64,000 nt of DNA from CAWIUB01 sp963839175 (GCA_963839175.1 CAWIUB010000038.1:1-64000); one strand, 5' to 3'; positions 18,386-27,756 are shown, counted from the first letter of the stretch. Numbers and translations: made by a program. The notes: a model not told the origin generated them from the letters alone.

Positions 18386-19126
18386 ATGGGAAGCCTTATT
18401 CTGCTGCGCCACGGCGAGAGCGAGTGGAACAAGAAGAACCTGTTCACCGGCTGGATCGATATCGGCTTGTCCGAGACCGGGCTTGCCGAGGGGCGCCGGG
18501 GGGGCGAGCTGCTCGTCGAACACGGTTTGCTGCCCGACGTCGTACACACGTCCCTGCTGCGTCGCGCGATCCGCACCGGCGAGATCGCGCTCGACGTGGC
18601 CGACCGGCACTGGATCCCGGTTCGACGCTCGTGGCGGCTCAACGAGCGGCACTATGGCGCCCTGCAGGCCAAGGACAAGGCCGCCGTACGTGCCGAGTTC
18701 GGGGACGAGCAGTTCATGCTGTGGCGCCGGTCGTACGACGTGCCGCCGCCGCCGCTACCCGACGACGACCAGTACAGCGCGGTCGGCGACCCGCGCTACG
18801 CGGACATGCTCGAGACCGTGCCGCGGAACGAATGCCTTGCCGACGTCGTCACACGGCTGCTGCCGTACTGGTACGACGCGATCGTGCCCGACCTGCGTCT
18901 CGGGCTCACCGTGCTGATCTCCGCGCACGGCAACTCGCTGCGTGCACTGATCAAGCACTTGGACGGCCTGTCGAACGAAGCCGTGGTCGCGCTGAACGTC
19001 CCGACCGGCATTCCGCTGGTCTACGACCTCGACCCGGTGACGTTCACGCCGTCCAAGCCAGCCGAGTACCTCGACCCCGAGGCGGCGGCGGCGTCGATTC
19101 AAGCGGTAGCCAACCAGGGCAGGTAA
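18386..19126 (+). CDS. gpmA: 2,3-bisphosphoglycerate-dependent phosphoglycerate mutase
   Basis: Interconverts 3- and 2-phosphoglycerate in glycolysis and gluconeogenesis. The 246-aa protein has the phosphohistidine motif LLRHGESEWN (catalytic His), the substrate motif RLNERHYGALQ, and the second catalytic His in LISAHGNSLRAL. Length is normal for dPGM. ATG 18386 follows the TetR stop by 5 bp. In M. tuberculosis gpm1 (Rv0489) has the same place between the mshA pair and senX3, so the exporter-TetR pair is an insertion into an ancestral order. Confidence 0.96.
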   Translation: MGSLILLRHGESEWNKKNLFTGWIDIGLSETGLAEGRRGGELLVEHGLLPDVVHTSLLRRAIRTGEIALDVADRHWIPVRRSWRLNERHYGALQAKDKAAVRAEFGDEQFMLWRRSYDVPPPPLPDDDQYSAVGDPRYADMLETVPRNECLADVVTRLLPYWYDAIVPDLRLGLTVLISAHGNSLRALIKHLDGLSNEAVVALNVPTGIPLVYDLDPVTFTPSKPAEYLDPEAAAASIQAVANQGR

Positions 19127-19147
19127 TCGGCCGTCGCCGGTCGGCGA

Positions 19148-19825
19148 TCAACCGCTGAACTGGCCGAGCCCGCTGGTGATCGGTTCGGGACGCTGGCCGG
19201 TGACGATGAACACGACGCGCCGTGCCACGGCCACTGCGTGGTCGGCGTAGCGCTCGTAGTAGCGGCCGAGCAGCGTCATGTCGATGGCGGCCTCGATGCC
19301 GTGCATCCACTTGTCGGAGAGCAGCAGGGTGAATAGCTTGCGGTGCAGGGCGTCCATCGAGTCGTCTTCGACCTCGATCGCATGCGCCAGCGCGACGTCG
19401 CGTCCCTCGATGACCGCGCCGACCTTGTCGACCAGCGATAGGGCCACCTCGCCCATTTGCGAAATCACGTCGCGCAACTCGATCGGCACGGCGATCTCGG
19501 GGTACCGCATCCGGGCCACCTTGGCGATGTGCAGGGCGAGGTCCCCCATACGCTCGAGGTCCGCCACGAGGTGCAGGGTGGACACCAGCACCCGAAGGTC
19601 GGTGGCCACTGGCTGCTGCCGAGCGATCATCTGGAAGGTCCGTTCTTCCAGGTCCTCGCGTACCGCATCGACCTGCGGATCGTCGGAAATGACCCGCTCG
19701 GCACCGGCCAGGTCACCGTCGAGGAGCGCGTTCGTCGCACGCTCCATCGCGGTGCGGATCAGCTCGGTCATCGTGACGAGCGTCTTGGCGATGTCGTCCA
19801 GCTCATCATGGTAAATGTCTCGCAT
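19148..19825 (-). CDS. phoU: Phosphate transport regulator PhoU
   Basis: PhoU links the phosphate transporter to the histidine kinase and keeps the Pho response off when phosphate is plentiful. The 225-aa protein has the two PhoU three-helix repeats with metal-binding E(D)XXXD motifs (VADLERMGDLALHIAKVARM, then YYERYADHAVAVARR). The frame is open upstream, but ATG 19825 begins the family sequence (MRDIYHDELDDIAKTL) with GGAAGG upstream. It is divergent from senX3, with a PHO-box-like repeat between them. This adjacency differs from M. tuberculosis, where phoY genes lie elsewhere. Confidence 0.95.
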   Translation of the reverse strand: MRDIYHDELDDIAKTLVTMTELIRTAMERATNALLDGDLAGAERVISDDPQVDAVREDLEERTFQMIARQQPVATDLRVLVSTLHLVADLERMGDLALHIAKVARMRYPEIAVPIELRDVISQMGEVALSLVDKVGAVIEGRDVALAHAIEVEDDSMDALHRKLFTLLLSDKWMHGIEAAIDMTLLGRYYERYADHAVAVARRVVFIVTGQRPEPITSGLGQFSG

Positions 19826-19892
19826 CGAAGCTCGCGTTTCCTTCCGGTCCGTCCCCCAGCAGCGTAGTTCGTCGTCCCGCCGTGCGGTGGTC

Positions 19893-19925
19893 ACGACGTG
19901 AACGGGACTGATACAGCTGGTGAAC
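19893..19925 (-). promoter_or_regulatory. PHO-box-like triple 11-bp repeat (RegX3/PhoP site)
   Basis: Read on the minus strand, three adjoining 11-bp units occur: GTTCACCAGCT (19925-19915), GTATCAGTCCC (19914-19904) and GTTCACGTCGT (19903-19893). They match the known actinobacterial PHO-box design of GTTCACC-like direct repeats every 11 bp, with a degenerate middle unit. The site lies 68 bp before phoU and 72 bp before the kinase start, so one site could control both transcripts. Confidence 0.6.
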
Positions 19926-19996
19926 AACCGGCATCCACCCGACGGCGTGGACGCCGATCGGCGATCCCGCGGGAGTCCGCCCCGTACCATCGGGTC

Positions 19997-21214
19997 GTGC
20001 CCACAGCACTGGTCGTCGGCGTGGCGTTCGGCGTCATCGTCGGGACCCTGTTGGGTTTCGTGCTTGGCGCGCGTCGGCATGCGACGGTGCAGCCCGCGCC
20101 CGAACCGGCACAGGCCAGGCAGCGGCCACTGTCGGCCCTGGTTCTGGAGGCGCTCGGCACTGGGGTCGTGGTGGTCGATCGCAGCGAACGCGTGCTGCTG
20201 GCCAATCCGGCGGCCCGCCGGATGGGCGTGCTGCTGACGGACCGGTTGGCGTTCGGCGAGCTCACCGAGCTGGTGCGCGCCGCGACCGACCACTCGGTCA
20301 CGGTCGATTCTGCGGTCGACTTGCCGATGGGCCGGCTAGGGCGCGAGCCGATCGCGCTGGCGGCCACCGCGGTACCACTGCCCGACCCGGACGAGCCGCG
20401 CCGGGTGGCGGCGGTGGCCCTGCTGCTCGACGACGTCACCGAGACCCGCCGGCTGGAGGCGGTGCGCCGCGACTTCGTGGCCAACGTGTCGCACGAGCTG
20501 AAGACTCCTGTCGGGGCGCTGACGCTGCTGGCCGAGGCCGTGCAGGACGCCGCCGATGACCCGGAGGCGGTGCAGCGCTTCGCGGCCCGGATGCAGAGGG
20601 AGGGCTCCCGGCTGGGCCGCCTGGTGCGTGAGCTGATCGAGCTGTCGCGGCTGCAGGGTGCCGAGCCGCTGCCGGGCAACGATGAAGTGCTGGTGGCCGA
20701 GGTACTCGACGAGGCCCAGGACAGCACTCGGCTGGCCGCCGACCAGGCGGGCATCAGTGTGGTGTCACGGTGCGCCGACGGTCTGATGGTGCGCGGCAAC
20801 GAAACGCAGCTGGCCACGGCGGTCGCGAACCTGCTCGACAACGCGATCGCCTACAGCCCGCCAGGAACCAGGGTGGCGCTGCATGCGCGGCGGGCGGGCG
20901 GCGATGTGGAGATCTCCGTCAGCGACCAGGGGATCGGCATCGCCGAGCCGGACTTGGCGCGCGTCTTCGAACGCTTCTACCGGGTCGACCCGGCGCGCTC
21001 ACGGGCTACCGGAGGCACCGGGCTTGGCCTCGCGATCGTCAAGCACGTCGCCACGAACCACGGTGGCACCGTCTCGGTGTGGAGCGTCGAGGGCGCGGGG
21101 TCGACGTTCACCATCCGACTACCACTCGTTCACCCCGTTCCGGAATCCTCCGACGCGGACGTGCCGTCGACGCACGTCGTCGGCGCAGCGACGATGACAA
21201 GGGGGAACCGGTGA
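19997..21214 (+). CDS. senX3: Sensor histidine kinase SenX3-like
   Basis: A 405-aa kinase of the phosphate-responsive SenX3-RegX3 system. One or two N-terminal membrane helices (LVVGVAFGVIVGTLLGFVL) lead to a PAS-like domain (about 40-150), then the phosphoacceptor motif NVSHELKTPVGAL and the ATPase boxes NLLDNAIAYSP, DQGIGI and GGTGLGLAIVKH. GTG 19997 is chosen because TACCAT (19985-19990) lies 6 nt before it, fitting a leaderless transcript; the frame stays open to 19898. Its stop overlaps the regX3 start (GTGA). Confidence 0.93.
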   Translation: MPTALVVGVAFGVIVGTLLGFVLGARRHATVQPAPEPAQARQRPLSALVLEALGTGVVVVDRSERVLLANPAARRMGVLLTDRLAFGELTELVRAATDHSVTVDSAVDLPMGRLGREPIALAATAVPLPDPDEPRRVAAVALLLDDVTETRRLEAVRRDFVANVSHELKTPVGALTLLAEAVQDAADDPEAVQRFAARMQREGSRLGRLVRELIELSRLQGAEPLPGNDEVLVAEVLDEAQDSTRLAADQAGISVVSRCADGLMVRGNETQLATAVANLLDNAIAYSPPGTRVALHARRAGGDVEISVSDQGIGIAEPDLARVFERFYRVDPARSRATGGTGLGLAIVKHVATNHGGTVSVWSVEGAGSTFTIRLPLVHPVPESSDADVPSTHVVGAATMTRGNR

Positions 21215-21891
21215 CGCGGGTACTCGTGGTCGAGGACGAGGACTCGTTCTCGGACGCGCTGTCCTACATGCTGCGCCGCGAGGGATACGAGATCGTCGTG
21301 GCCAGCAGCGGACCGGACGCGCTGGCCGCCTTCGACCGCAACGGCGCCGATCTGGTCTTGCTCGACCTGATGCTGCCCGGGCTGTCCGGCACCGAGGTCT
21401 GCCGCGCGTTGCGCCAGCGCTCGAACGTCCCGATCATCATCGTCACCGCGCGCGACAGCGAGGTGGACAAGGTCGTCGGGCTCGAACTGGGTGCCGACGA
21501 CTACGTCACCAAGCCGTTCTCCTCCCGCGAGCTGGTGGCCCGCATCCGGGCGGTCATGCGCCGCGGCGCGGAGCCGGACGAGCTGCTGACCAACGCGATC
21601 GAAGCCGGCCCAATCCGGATGGACGTGGAGCGGCACACCGTGTCAGTCGACGGCGCGGCCGTGTCGTTACCGCTCAAGGAGTTCGACCTGCTCGAGCTGC
21701 TGTTGCGCAATGCCGGCCGGGTGCTCACCCGCGGCCAGCTGATCGACCGGGTCTGGGGGGCGGACTACGTGGGCGATACGAAGACCCTCGACGTCCACGT
21801 CAAGCGGCTGCGCGCCAAGATCGAACCCGACCCGGCCAACCCCAAGTACCTGGTCACCGTCCGGGGCTTGGGTTACAAGTTCGACGTCTGA
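21211..21891 (+). CDS. regX3: Response regulator RegX3-like
   Basis: A 226-aa OmpR/PhoB-type regulator. The receiver domain has the acidic pair VVEDED, the phosphorylated Asp in LVLLDLMLPG, and Lys in DDYVTKPFSSRE; the C-terminal winged helix contains LPLKEFDLLELLLRNAGRVL and VRGLGYKFDV. GTG 21211 overlaps the kinase stop by 4 nt, so the pair is translationally coupled. Likely targets are phosphate-starvation genes, with the GTTCACC repeats at 19893-19925 as an autoregulatory site. Gene order equals Rv0490-Rv0491. Confidence 0.95.
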   Translation: MTRVLVVEDEDSFSDALSYMLRREGYEIVVASSGPDALAAFDRNGADLVLLDLMLPGLSGTEVCRALRQRSNVPIIIVTARDSEVDKVVGLELGADDYVTKPFSSRELVARIRAVMRRGAEPDELLTNAIEAGPIRMDVERHTVSVDGAAVSLPLKEFDLLELLLRNAGRVLTRGQLIDRVWGADYVGDTKTLDVHVKRLRAKIEPDPANPKYLVTVRGLGYKFDV

Positions 21892-21913
21892 CCGCCGGCC
21901 CCTCATTTCGGCG

Positions 21914-21956
21914 TTGTTCGACGCTCGGCGTGTCCTGGCGCCTCGGCGGTCGAACA
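21914..21956. repeat. Palindromic element A, copy 1
   Basis: Begins TTGTTCGAC and ends GTCGAACA, with inner GGCG/CGCC arms and TGTCCTGG in the middle. It lies 22 bp after the regX3 stop. Related copies are at 55901-55944 and 60586-60629. It may act as a terminator. Confidence 0.7.
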
Positions 21957-22078
21957 GCTGGCCTCGACGACCGAGCTCGGCCGGTCGACCCGCTCCGAAC
22001 TCCGGCCGAGAGCCGGTGCGCTGGAGTGCCAAGCGCGCCGGCTCTCGATCCCCCGTCACCTGCTGCGTCGCCATAGGC

Positions 22079-22369
22079 CTAGCTCTGGAGCGCGTGTGAC
22101 GTGCCCAGCACGCGGGAATGACGCAGCCGAAGGGCGGCCAGCACGACGGCTGCCGACACCACGGCAGCGGTCAAGGCGATCACCACGAAGACCCAGGTCG
22201 GCGAGCCGTGCGTGATGGTGATCTGGGTAGGCGCCTGGACGGGCTGACCGGCGGAGCCACCGTCGGGCGCTGGGCGCTGGCCGAACGCCTGAACGGAGCC
22301 GGCGGCGAACGTGGCGAGGGTAACCAGCAGCCCAACGACAACGGTGAGGGTACGACGGGATACGGACAT
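22079..22369 (-). CDS. Small secreted or membrane hypothetical protein
   Basis: A 96-aa protein. ATG 22369 follows an AGGAAGG ribosome site. It has a signal-peptide-like N-terminus (RTLTVVVGLLVTLATFAAGS), a short extracytoplasmic part rich in Pro, Gly and Gln, and a C-terminal membrane helix (WVFVVIALTAAVVSAAVVLA) with a short basic tail. No family is recognised. It is divergent from the AfsR-like regulator, so control by that regulator is possible. Confidence 0.65.
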   Translation of the reverse strand: MSVSRRTLTVVVGLLVTLATFAAGSVQAFGQRPAPDGGSAGQPVQAPTQITITHGSPTWVFVVIALTAAVVSAAVVLAALRLRHSRVLGTSHALQS

Positions 22370-22390
22370 GGCGTGTGCCTTCCTGGCGGG

Positions 22391-22411
22391 CCGGGCAGGG
22401 TGCCTGCCCGG
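22391..22411 (-). promoter_or_regulatory. Perfect 9-bp hairpin in 5' leader
   Basis: CCGGGCAGG (22391-22399), a GTG loop, and CCTGCCCGG (22403-22411) lie 22 nt upstream of the small membrane protein start. The position fits an mRNA leader structure or operator in the divergent region shared with the AfsR-like gene. Confidence 0.45.
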
Positions 22412-22555
22412 CGGTCGTGTGCCGGATCGGGTGACCCGGTCGGGACATGGCACCCGCTGCCGCTTGACGAATTCTTGATAAGCCCTTGGGAATGGGTTGG
22501 CCTCTCGGTCGTCGAGCGCCGAGACTGGTAGACGGCGGACTGCGCAGGGGGGTGC

Positions 22556-25394
22556 GTGGTGAGCAGTCAGAGCGACAGGCGAGGTCTCGAGTTCGGCGTA
22601 CTCGGCCCGCTGCAGGTGACCCGCCGCGGGGCGCCGCTGCGCCTGGGTGGCCGTCAGCAGCGGGCGGTGTTGGCGCTGCTGCTCCTCGATTCGGGCACGG
22701 TGGTCTCGACCGATCGGCTGGCCGACGTGCTGTGGGGCGAGCGGCCGCCGAAAGGGTCGACCGCGACCTTGCACACGTACATCTCGCACTTGCGTGACCT
22801 GTTCGAGCCCGATCGTGCGCGTTCCGGGCCGTCTCGGATGCTGCTGACTGAGCCCACCGGGTATCGGCTGGTGGTGGACGGTTCGTCGATCGACGCGGCG
22901 GTCTTCGAGCGGTGCGTACGGTCCGGCCGGGCGATCCTGGAGGCTGGCCGGTTCGCTGAGGCGTCGGCCGAGTTGGCCGAGGCGTTGGCCCTGTGGCGGG
23001 GGCCGGTGTTGGCCGATCTTGCCGACTACGAGTTCGCCCGGCTGGCCGCGGCGAAGCTGGAGGAGCTGCGGCTGGGCGCGATCGAGGCCCGGGTGGAGGC
23101 CGATCTGGCGCTGGGCCGGCACGCCGAGCTGGTCGCGGAACTCGATCAGCTGACGGCTGCCAACCCGGTGCGCGAGCGGCTGCAGGGGCAGCGGATGCTC
23201 GCCCTGTACCGGAGCGGGCGGCAGGCCGACGCGCTGGCGGGCTACCACCGGCTGCGCGAGTCGCTGGCCGACGAGCTGGGCATCGATCCCGGGCCGGCGT
23301 TGCAGGAGCTGCACCGGCGCATCCTGCGCCAGGACCCGGTGCTCGGTACCAGGCCGGGCGAGCCGCGGGCGCTGCCCGTTCCACCGAATGCGTTACTGGG
23401 ACGTGAGGGTGAGCTCGCTGAGCTCGCCGAGCTGCTGCGCCGGGACGAGGTGCGGCTGCTGGTGCTCACCGGGGCCGGCGGCTCGGGGAAGACCCGGCTG
23501 GCACTAGAGGCGGCCCGGCAGGCCGCCGGCTCGTTCGCGAACGGGGCCGCGTTCGTCGGGTTGGCGCCGCTGCGTGACCCCGACCTGGTGATCGGCGCCA
23601 TCGCCCAGGCGGTCGGCGTCCAGCTGGCCCCGGGTGTGGGGCTCGCCGCGGCGCTGGGCAGCCGACAGATGCTGCTCGTCCTGGACAACCTCGAGCATCT
23701 GCGGGCGGCCGGGCCGAGCCTGGTCGAGCTGCTCGCCCGGGCCGCCCGGCTGACCCTGCTGGTAACCAGCCGGGTCGTGCTGCGGCTATCGGGTGAGCGC
23801 GTCTACCCGGTCGAGCCGCTCGCCGCCGACGCCGCGGCCGCCCTGTTCGTCGAGCGGGCCCGCGAGGCTGAACCTCGCTTCCGCCCCGATCCCGCGGATG
23901 CCCAGGCGGTTCGCGTCATCTGCCGGCGGCTGGATGGGCTGCCGCTCGCCATCGAGCTCGCCGCGAGCCGGGTCCGGATGGCTCACCCCGGCCGAGCTGA
24001 TCGCCCGGCTCGAACCGAGCCTGCCGCTGCTGACCGACGGCCCGCACGACTTGCCGGCACGGCAGCGGACGCTGCGCGCGACGATCGAGTGGAGCTTCGA
24101 GCTGCTCGACAAGGACGAGCGGCGTGATCTGTGCCGGCTGGCGGTGTTCGCGGGCGGGTGCACCCTGCAGACGGCCGAAGCGGTCTGCGGCATGACGCTG
24201 GAGCGGCTCGGCGCATTCGTGGACCACAGCCTGCTCCGCCGCACCGTCGGCGAGAGCGGCTCGCGATACCACATGCTGGAGACGATCCGGGAGCACGCCG
24301 CCGAGCAGCTCACCGCCGACGACGCCGCCCACCAGGTTCGCCGGCGCCACGCGGAGCACTTCCTGGCGGTCGCGGAGTCGGCCAACCTCATCGAGGACGC
24401 CGAAGCAGCCGGCGAGCAGCACCACGAGATCGTGATCGCCGAGCAGGACAACATGCGGGCGGCGCTGCAGTGGACGCTCGACACGGGTGAGATCGAGTTC
24501 GGCTTGCAACTCGCGCTCACGCTCGAGAACTACTGGGTGACCAGCGCCCCGTTCGAGGGAATGCGCTGGTTCGAGGCGCTGCTGCCGCTGGCCGACCACG
24601 TGCCCAAGCGACTGCACGCCCGCGCGGTGCGGTGCTACGGGGGCGCAACCACCATGACCGGTGCGGACCTCAACGGCGAGCGCCTGTACGAGCAGAGCTT
24701 GGCGGAGTTCCGGGCGCTCGGCGATGAGGCAGCCGTTGGCAGCCTCCTGCAGCGGCTCGCGGAATCTGCGCGCCAGCGGGGGGACGCGGCACACGCGCGC
24801 CGGCTCGCCGAGGAGAGCCTGCAGATCGCCCGCAGCACTGGAGCCACGCGGGTCGAGGCGCAGTCGCTCGGCACGCTCGGATCCCTGACGTATGAGGGCG
24901 GTGACTACGAGCTCGGCATGCAACTGCTCGAACGCAGCGCGGACCTGTGCGCCGAGATCGGATTCAGATGGTGGCAGGGGCTCATGCTTGCGTTCTTGTG
25001 CGAGAACGCGCTCGAGCTCGGCAGGACCCGCGAGGCCGAAGCCTGGGGTGGTGAGGCGCTGCGATTGCTGCACCAGATCGGGGACCGGCAGAACACTTTG
25101 TGTCTGCTCGCCACTCTCGCGCGAGCCGCCGCCGAAACCGGGCGGGCCGAGCACGCCGGCCGGCTCTGGGGTGCGGTCGAGACCGAGGAGGTCCGCGCGC
25201 CGATGGGCTGGTGGGAGCTGCATCGCGAGCAATACGCGGCACCTGTGCTCGCCCGCGCAGACGCCGAGTTCGAGCAGGGCCGCCTCGCGGGCCGCGCACT
25301 CTCGTTGGACGAGGCGGTTCGCTACGCGCTAGGCGATCAGGCGGGACCGAGCCAGACCGTCACATCACCCGCCGCGCCGCGCGCCACGACATGA
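22556..25394 (+). pseudogene. AfsR/SARP-type transcriptional regulator, with one frameshift
   Basis: Corrected length is 945 aa. Order: OmpR-like DNA-binding domain (about 8-95), BTAD domain (about 100-250), NB-ARC ATPase with P-loop TGAGGSGKTRLAL and Walker B LLVLDNLEHL, and C-terminal TPR-like helices (about 560-900). Such proteins activate secondary metabolism or stress genes by binding direct repeats. The frame breaks at GG 23980-23981: removing one G restores SRVRMLTPAELIARLEPSLP. Without correction two ORFs result, 22556-24127 and one ending at 25394. No biosynthetic cluster lies beside it; the target may be the divergent small membrane protein. Its 3' end overlaps the opposing Ser-rich gene by 35 bp. 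Confidence 0.85.
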
Positions 25395-25620
25395 CGGACC
25401 AGCGCGATGCGGCGGAGAGAATCGAACCGAGGCTGGCGAAGGAGCCGATCGCCACGACCGATGCGGCCGAACCAATGGAGCCGATCGACAGCACGGACCC
25501 GACCGATCCAATCGAGAGCACGGATCCGTCGGAGTAGATCGACAGTACGGAGTTCTTGGACCTGTACGACCAGCGTGACCCGTCCGCCGGTGACATGCGA
25601 CTGCGGCTCGCCTGGCTCAA
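25360..25620 (-). CDS. Ser-rich SVLSIGS-repeat protein
   Basis: An 86-aa protein built from nine-residue repeats (SVLSIYSDG, SVLSIGSVG, SVLSIGSIG) followed by degenerate repeats (SFASLGSILSAAS) and a basic tail. I recall this repeat type in small actinobacterial proteins of unknown function; regular spacing of small and aliphatic residues suggests a beta-solenoid-like or surface-assembling structure. The TTG start (25620) overlaps the stop of the upstream 85-aa gene (TTGA), so the two are probably translated together; ATG 25596 is an alternative start. The end overlaps the opposing AfsR-like gene. Confidence 0.7.
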   Translation of the reverse strand: MSQASRSRMSPADGSRWSYRSKNSVLSIYSDGSVLSIGSVGSVLSIGSIGSAASVVAIGSFASLGSILSAASRWSVMSWRAARRVM

Positions 25621-25874
25621 GATCCATCACGCGCGTCAGGCAGCTGCAGCAGCCGCGGTGGCTCTGGTGGCTCCGCTACCGCCGCATCGGTACGCGGCCC
25701 TGGACCGCGCGGCCGGCGCGGTTCGCGCACCGCCGCGCCGCCGCCATCGTCGTCCGGACGGTCGCGCCGCGTGAAATCCTCGGCATCGGGCCAGGGACGT
25801 CGGCGCGGTCCGGCTGCTACCCGCGACCGCAGGCCGAGTCTGGCGGCCAGCCCGCGTATCCAAGATCTCGTCAT
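25617..25874 (-). CDS. Small basic hypothetical protein, partner of the SVLSIGS-repeat gene
   Basis: An 85-aa protein from ATG 25874 (MTRSWIRGLAARLGLRSRV). It has an Arg-rich amphipathic N-terminus, a Gly/Asp linker, the short motif VREPRRPRGPGP and a Pro-rich tail. It precedes and overlaps by 4 nt the Ser-rich repeat gene. I believe similar pairs occur in other actinobacteria, but no function is known. The frame stays open upstream to 26192 inside the DUF222 gene, so the start rests on GGGGTG purines and loss of protein-like sequence above. Confidence 0.55.
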   Translation of the reverse strand: MTRSWIRGLAARLGLRSRVAAGPRRRPWPDAEDFTRRDRPDDDGGGAAVREPRRPRGPGPRTDAAVAEPPEPPRLLQLPDARDGS

Positions 25875-25945
25875 CACCCCAGCATCCGCCGCATCGGCGC
25901 GATGCGAAAGCGCGAGTCCTCCAGGCTGATGCCTCCGCGCGCACG

Positions 25946-27244
25946 TCAGATCAGCGTGTCGTGTGCGGTGTTCCGTCTGGGTGTTCGATCGGGGTCGATG
26001 AACGCGGGTGGGATCCAGTGCGGGAGCGCGTTGATCATCTGACAGTTCCAGCCGCGTTTGGTGAACTCCCGGTGATGGAAGCCGCAGACTAAGGTCAAAT
26101 TGTCCAGATCCGTAGTTCCGCCGTCGATCCAGCCGATCACGTGATGCGCCTGGCACCAGCCGGGTGGCCGCTCGCACGAGGGGAAGGAGCATCCGCCGTC
26201 GCGGGCGGCCAGCGCTTGGCGTTGGCTGGGGGTGGCGACCCGGCGGGCGCGGCCGTAGCCGAGGATCCCGCCACCGTCGCCGAGCACGACGGGGATGACC
26301 TCGGCCTCGGCGGCCAGCCGCAGCGCCTCCGGGACGGACAGCAGCCCGCCGTGCGTGGTGCTCGCCAGCCCGAGCCGGGATTCCAGCTGGTCGAGGCTCA
26401 TGCTGATCAGCACGGTGGCCGGGGTGCCGCCGGCGTCGGGCAGGCCACCGGCGGACAGCAGCCGCCGGCCGGCGTCTTCGAAGGCGTCATGCCGGCGCTG
26501 CCCGGCGGTACGCGGGTCGGGTGCGCCGTCCTCGGCGGGGACCGGTGCGGCCAGCGCGTCGAACACGGCCTCCCACACCGCGGTGCAGCCCGGTGTCACG
26601 CGCCCGGTCAGCCGGGCCGAGCCGTCCCGGCACCGGGTCAGGGTGACCTCGCGGCGCCGGGCGTGGTCACGCTCGTCGGCCAACCTGCCGTCCGGGTCCA
26701 GGCAGTCGGCCAGCCGCCGGGCGGCGCGGGCCAGCTGGTCCGGGTCCAGCCGCTCGGCATGCCCGGTCAGCGCCGCCTCCACCTGCCCGGCCTGGCCGGC
26801 GGCCGCGGCGGGCAGCTGGTCGACGGTGTGCCGGATCACCGCGGCGTGCGCCGGGCTGATCTGCCCGGCGGCCTGCGCCGCGGCCACCGCCGGGAAGATC
26901 GGGTCCAGCGGCTCACCGGTCAGCGCGCGCCGGGCGCCCAGGTCCCCGGCGGCCCGCACCCTGGCCCGCGCCTCCCCTGGGGTGACGCGCAGCAGACCGG
27001 CCAGCAGCGCCGCGGTGGACGGGCAGGCCAGCTCACCGGCCACCGCCCGCGCCTGCAGTTCGCCGACCAGCGCATGGTCGGCCACCGGCAGCCGCCGCCG
27101 CTGGGTTTCCAGGCCGCGGGCCAGCTCCAGCAGCTCGTCCCGCGATGCCCCGGCCAGGTCCAGACCGAGCAGCGTGTCCAGGGCGTCGGCGAGTTGCTTG
27201 ACGGCGACCTCGACCGTCACCGGAGCTGCCGACGGCTCGAACAT
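25946..27244 (-). CDS. DUF222 / HNH endonuclease domain protein
   Basis: A 432-aa protein of the 13E12-like family. The N-terminal DUF222 helical domain (about 1-300) is followed by an HNH nuclease domain with zinc-type cysteines and core histidines (DGGCSFPSCERPPGWCQAHH, then LDNLTLVCGFHHREF). Such genes are often multicopy in actinobacteria and sometimes linked to mobile DNA; their role is unproven. It is complete, with ATG 27244, and intergenic DNA above it is relatively AT-rich. Confidence 0.9.
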   Translation of the reverse strand: MFEPSAAPVTVEVAVKQLADALDTLLGLDLAGASRDELLELARGLETQRRRLPVADHALVGELQARAVAGELACPSTAALLAGLLRVTPGEARARVRAAGDLGARRALTGEPLDPIFPAVAAAQAAGQISPAHAAVIRHTVDQLPAAAAGQAGQVEAALTGHAERLDPDQLARAARRLADCLDPDGRLADERDHARRREVTLTRCRDGSARLTGRVTPGCTAVWEAVFDALAAPVPAEDGAPDPRTAGQRRHDAFEDAGRRLLSAGGLPDAGGTPATVLISMSLDQLESRLGLASTTHGGLLSVPEALRLAAEAEVIPVVLGDGGGILGYGRARRVATPSQRQALAARDGGCSFPSCERPPGWCQAHHVIGWIDGGTTDLDNLTLVCGFHHREFTKRGWNCQMINALPHWIPPAFIDPDRTPRRNTAHDTLI

Positions 27245-27314
27245 GTATTCGATACTACCTCCAGCAGAACGTCCCCGTCAAGAGAGAATCACCAGAAATA
27301 CCAGTGAAATCTTC

Positions 27315-27746
27315 TTACGGTGAGGGTCGGCCGAGGCTAACGGAACCGTGGGGGCCGAGGGTCCAGAACGGATTATGGGCGATCTCCCAGGGATGCCCGT
27401 CAGGATCCGCGAACACGCCGGAGTAGCCGCCCCATGACGTCCTGGCTCCCGGACGCCGGATGTCCGCGCCGGCCGACGCAGCCGCAGCCAGGATCGCGTC
27501 GACCTCGTCCGGGGACCGAACGTTGTGCGCAAGCGTGATGCCACCCCAGCCGCCGCCGTCGATTACGACCGTATCCTCGGCCAGCTTGTCACGATCCCAC
27601 AGGGCGACGATCATCCCGCCGGCCTGGAAGAACACGACATCGTCGTCAGGTGCCGCATCCGTGCGCCAGCCCAGAGCCTCGTAGAACGAGCGCGCCTGTG
27701 CTAGATCGGCGACACCCAGGGTGACCAGGCTGAGGCGTTGCTCCAT
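27315..27746 (-). CDS. VOC-family (glyoxalase/bleomycin-resistance fold) protein
   Basis: A 143-aa protein with two beta-alpha-beta-beta-beta modules (LSLVTLGVADLAQARSFYEA; then SGVFADPDGHPWEIAHNP). The conserved Glu of the C-terminal module is present (WEIAHNP). The ligand is unknown; relatives include lactoylglutathione-lyase-like and resistance proteins. ATG 27746 gives the standard length. It follows the Cys-rich gene (27757-28557) on the same strand by about 10 bp, so the two are probably co-transcribed. Confidence 0.88.
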   Translation of the reverse strand: MEQRLSLVTLGVADLAQARSFYEALGWRTDAAPDDDVVFFQAGGMIVALWDRDKLAEDTVVIDGGGWGGITLAHNVRSPDEVDAILAAAASAGADIRRPGARTSWGGYSGVFADPDGHPWEIAHNPFWTLGPHGSVSLGRPSP

Positions 27747-27756
27747 AAGCCCAACC

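Noticed and set aside
22556..25394. Pathway-specific activator of a biosynthetic cluster
   Set aside because: The regulator has SARP-type architecture, but no polyketide, peptide or other biosynthetic genes lie in the neighbourhood.
25391..25537. 48-aa plus-strand ORF overlapping the AfsR-like stop by ATGA
   Set aside because: The minus strand here encodes the regular SVLSIGS repeats, which better explain the periodic DNA; the plus-strand peptide is a complement of that repeat.
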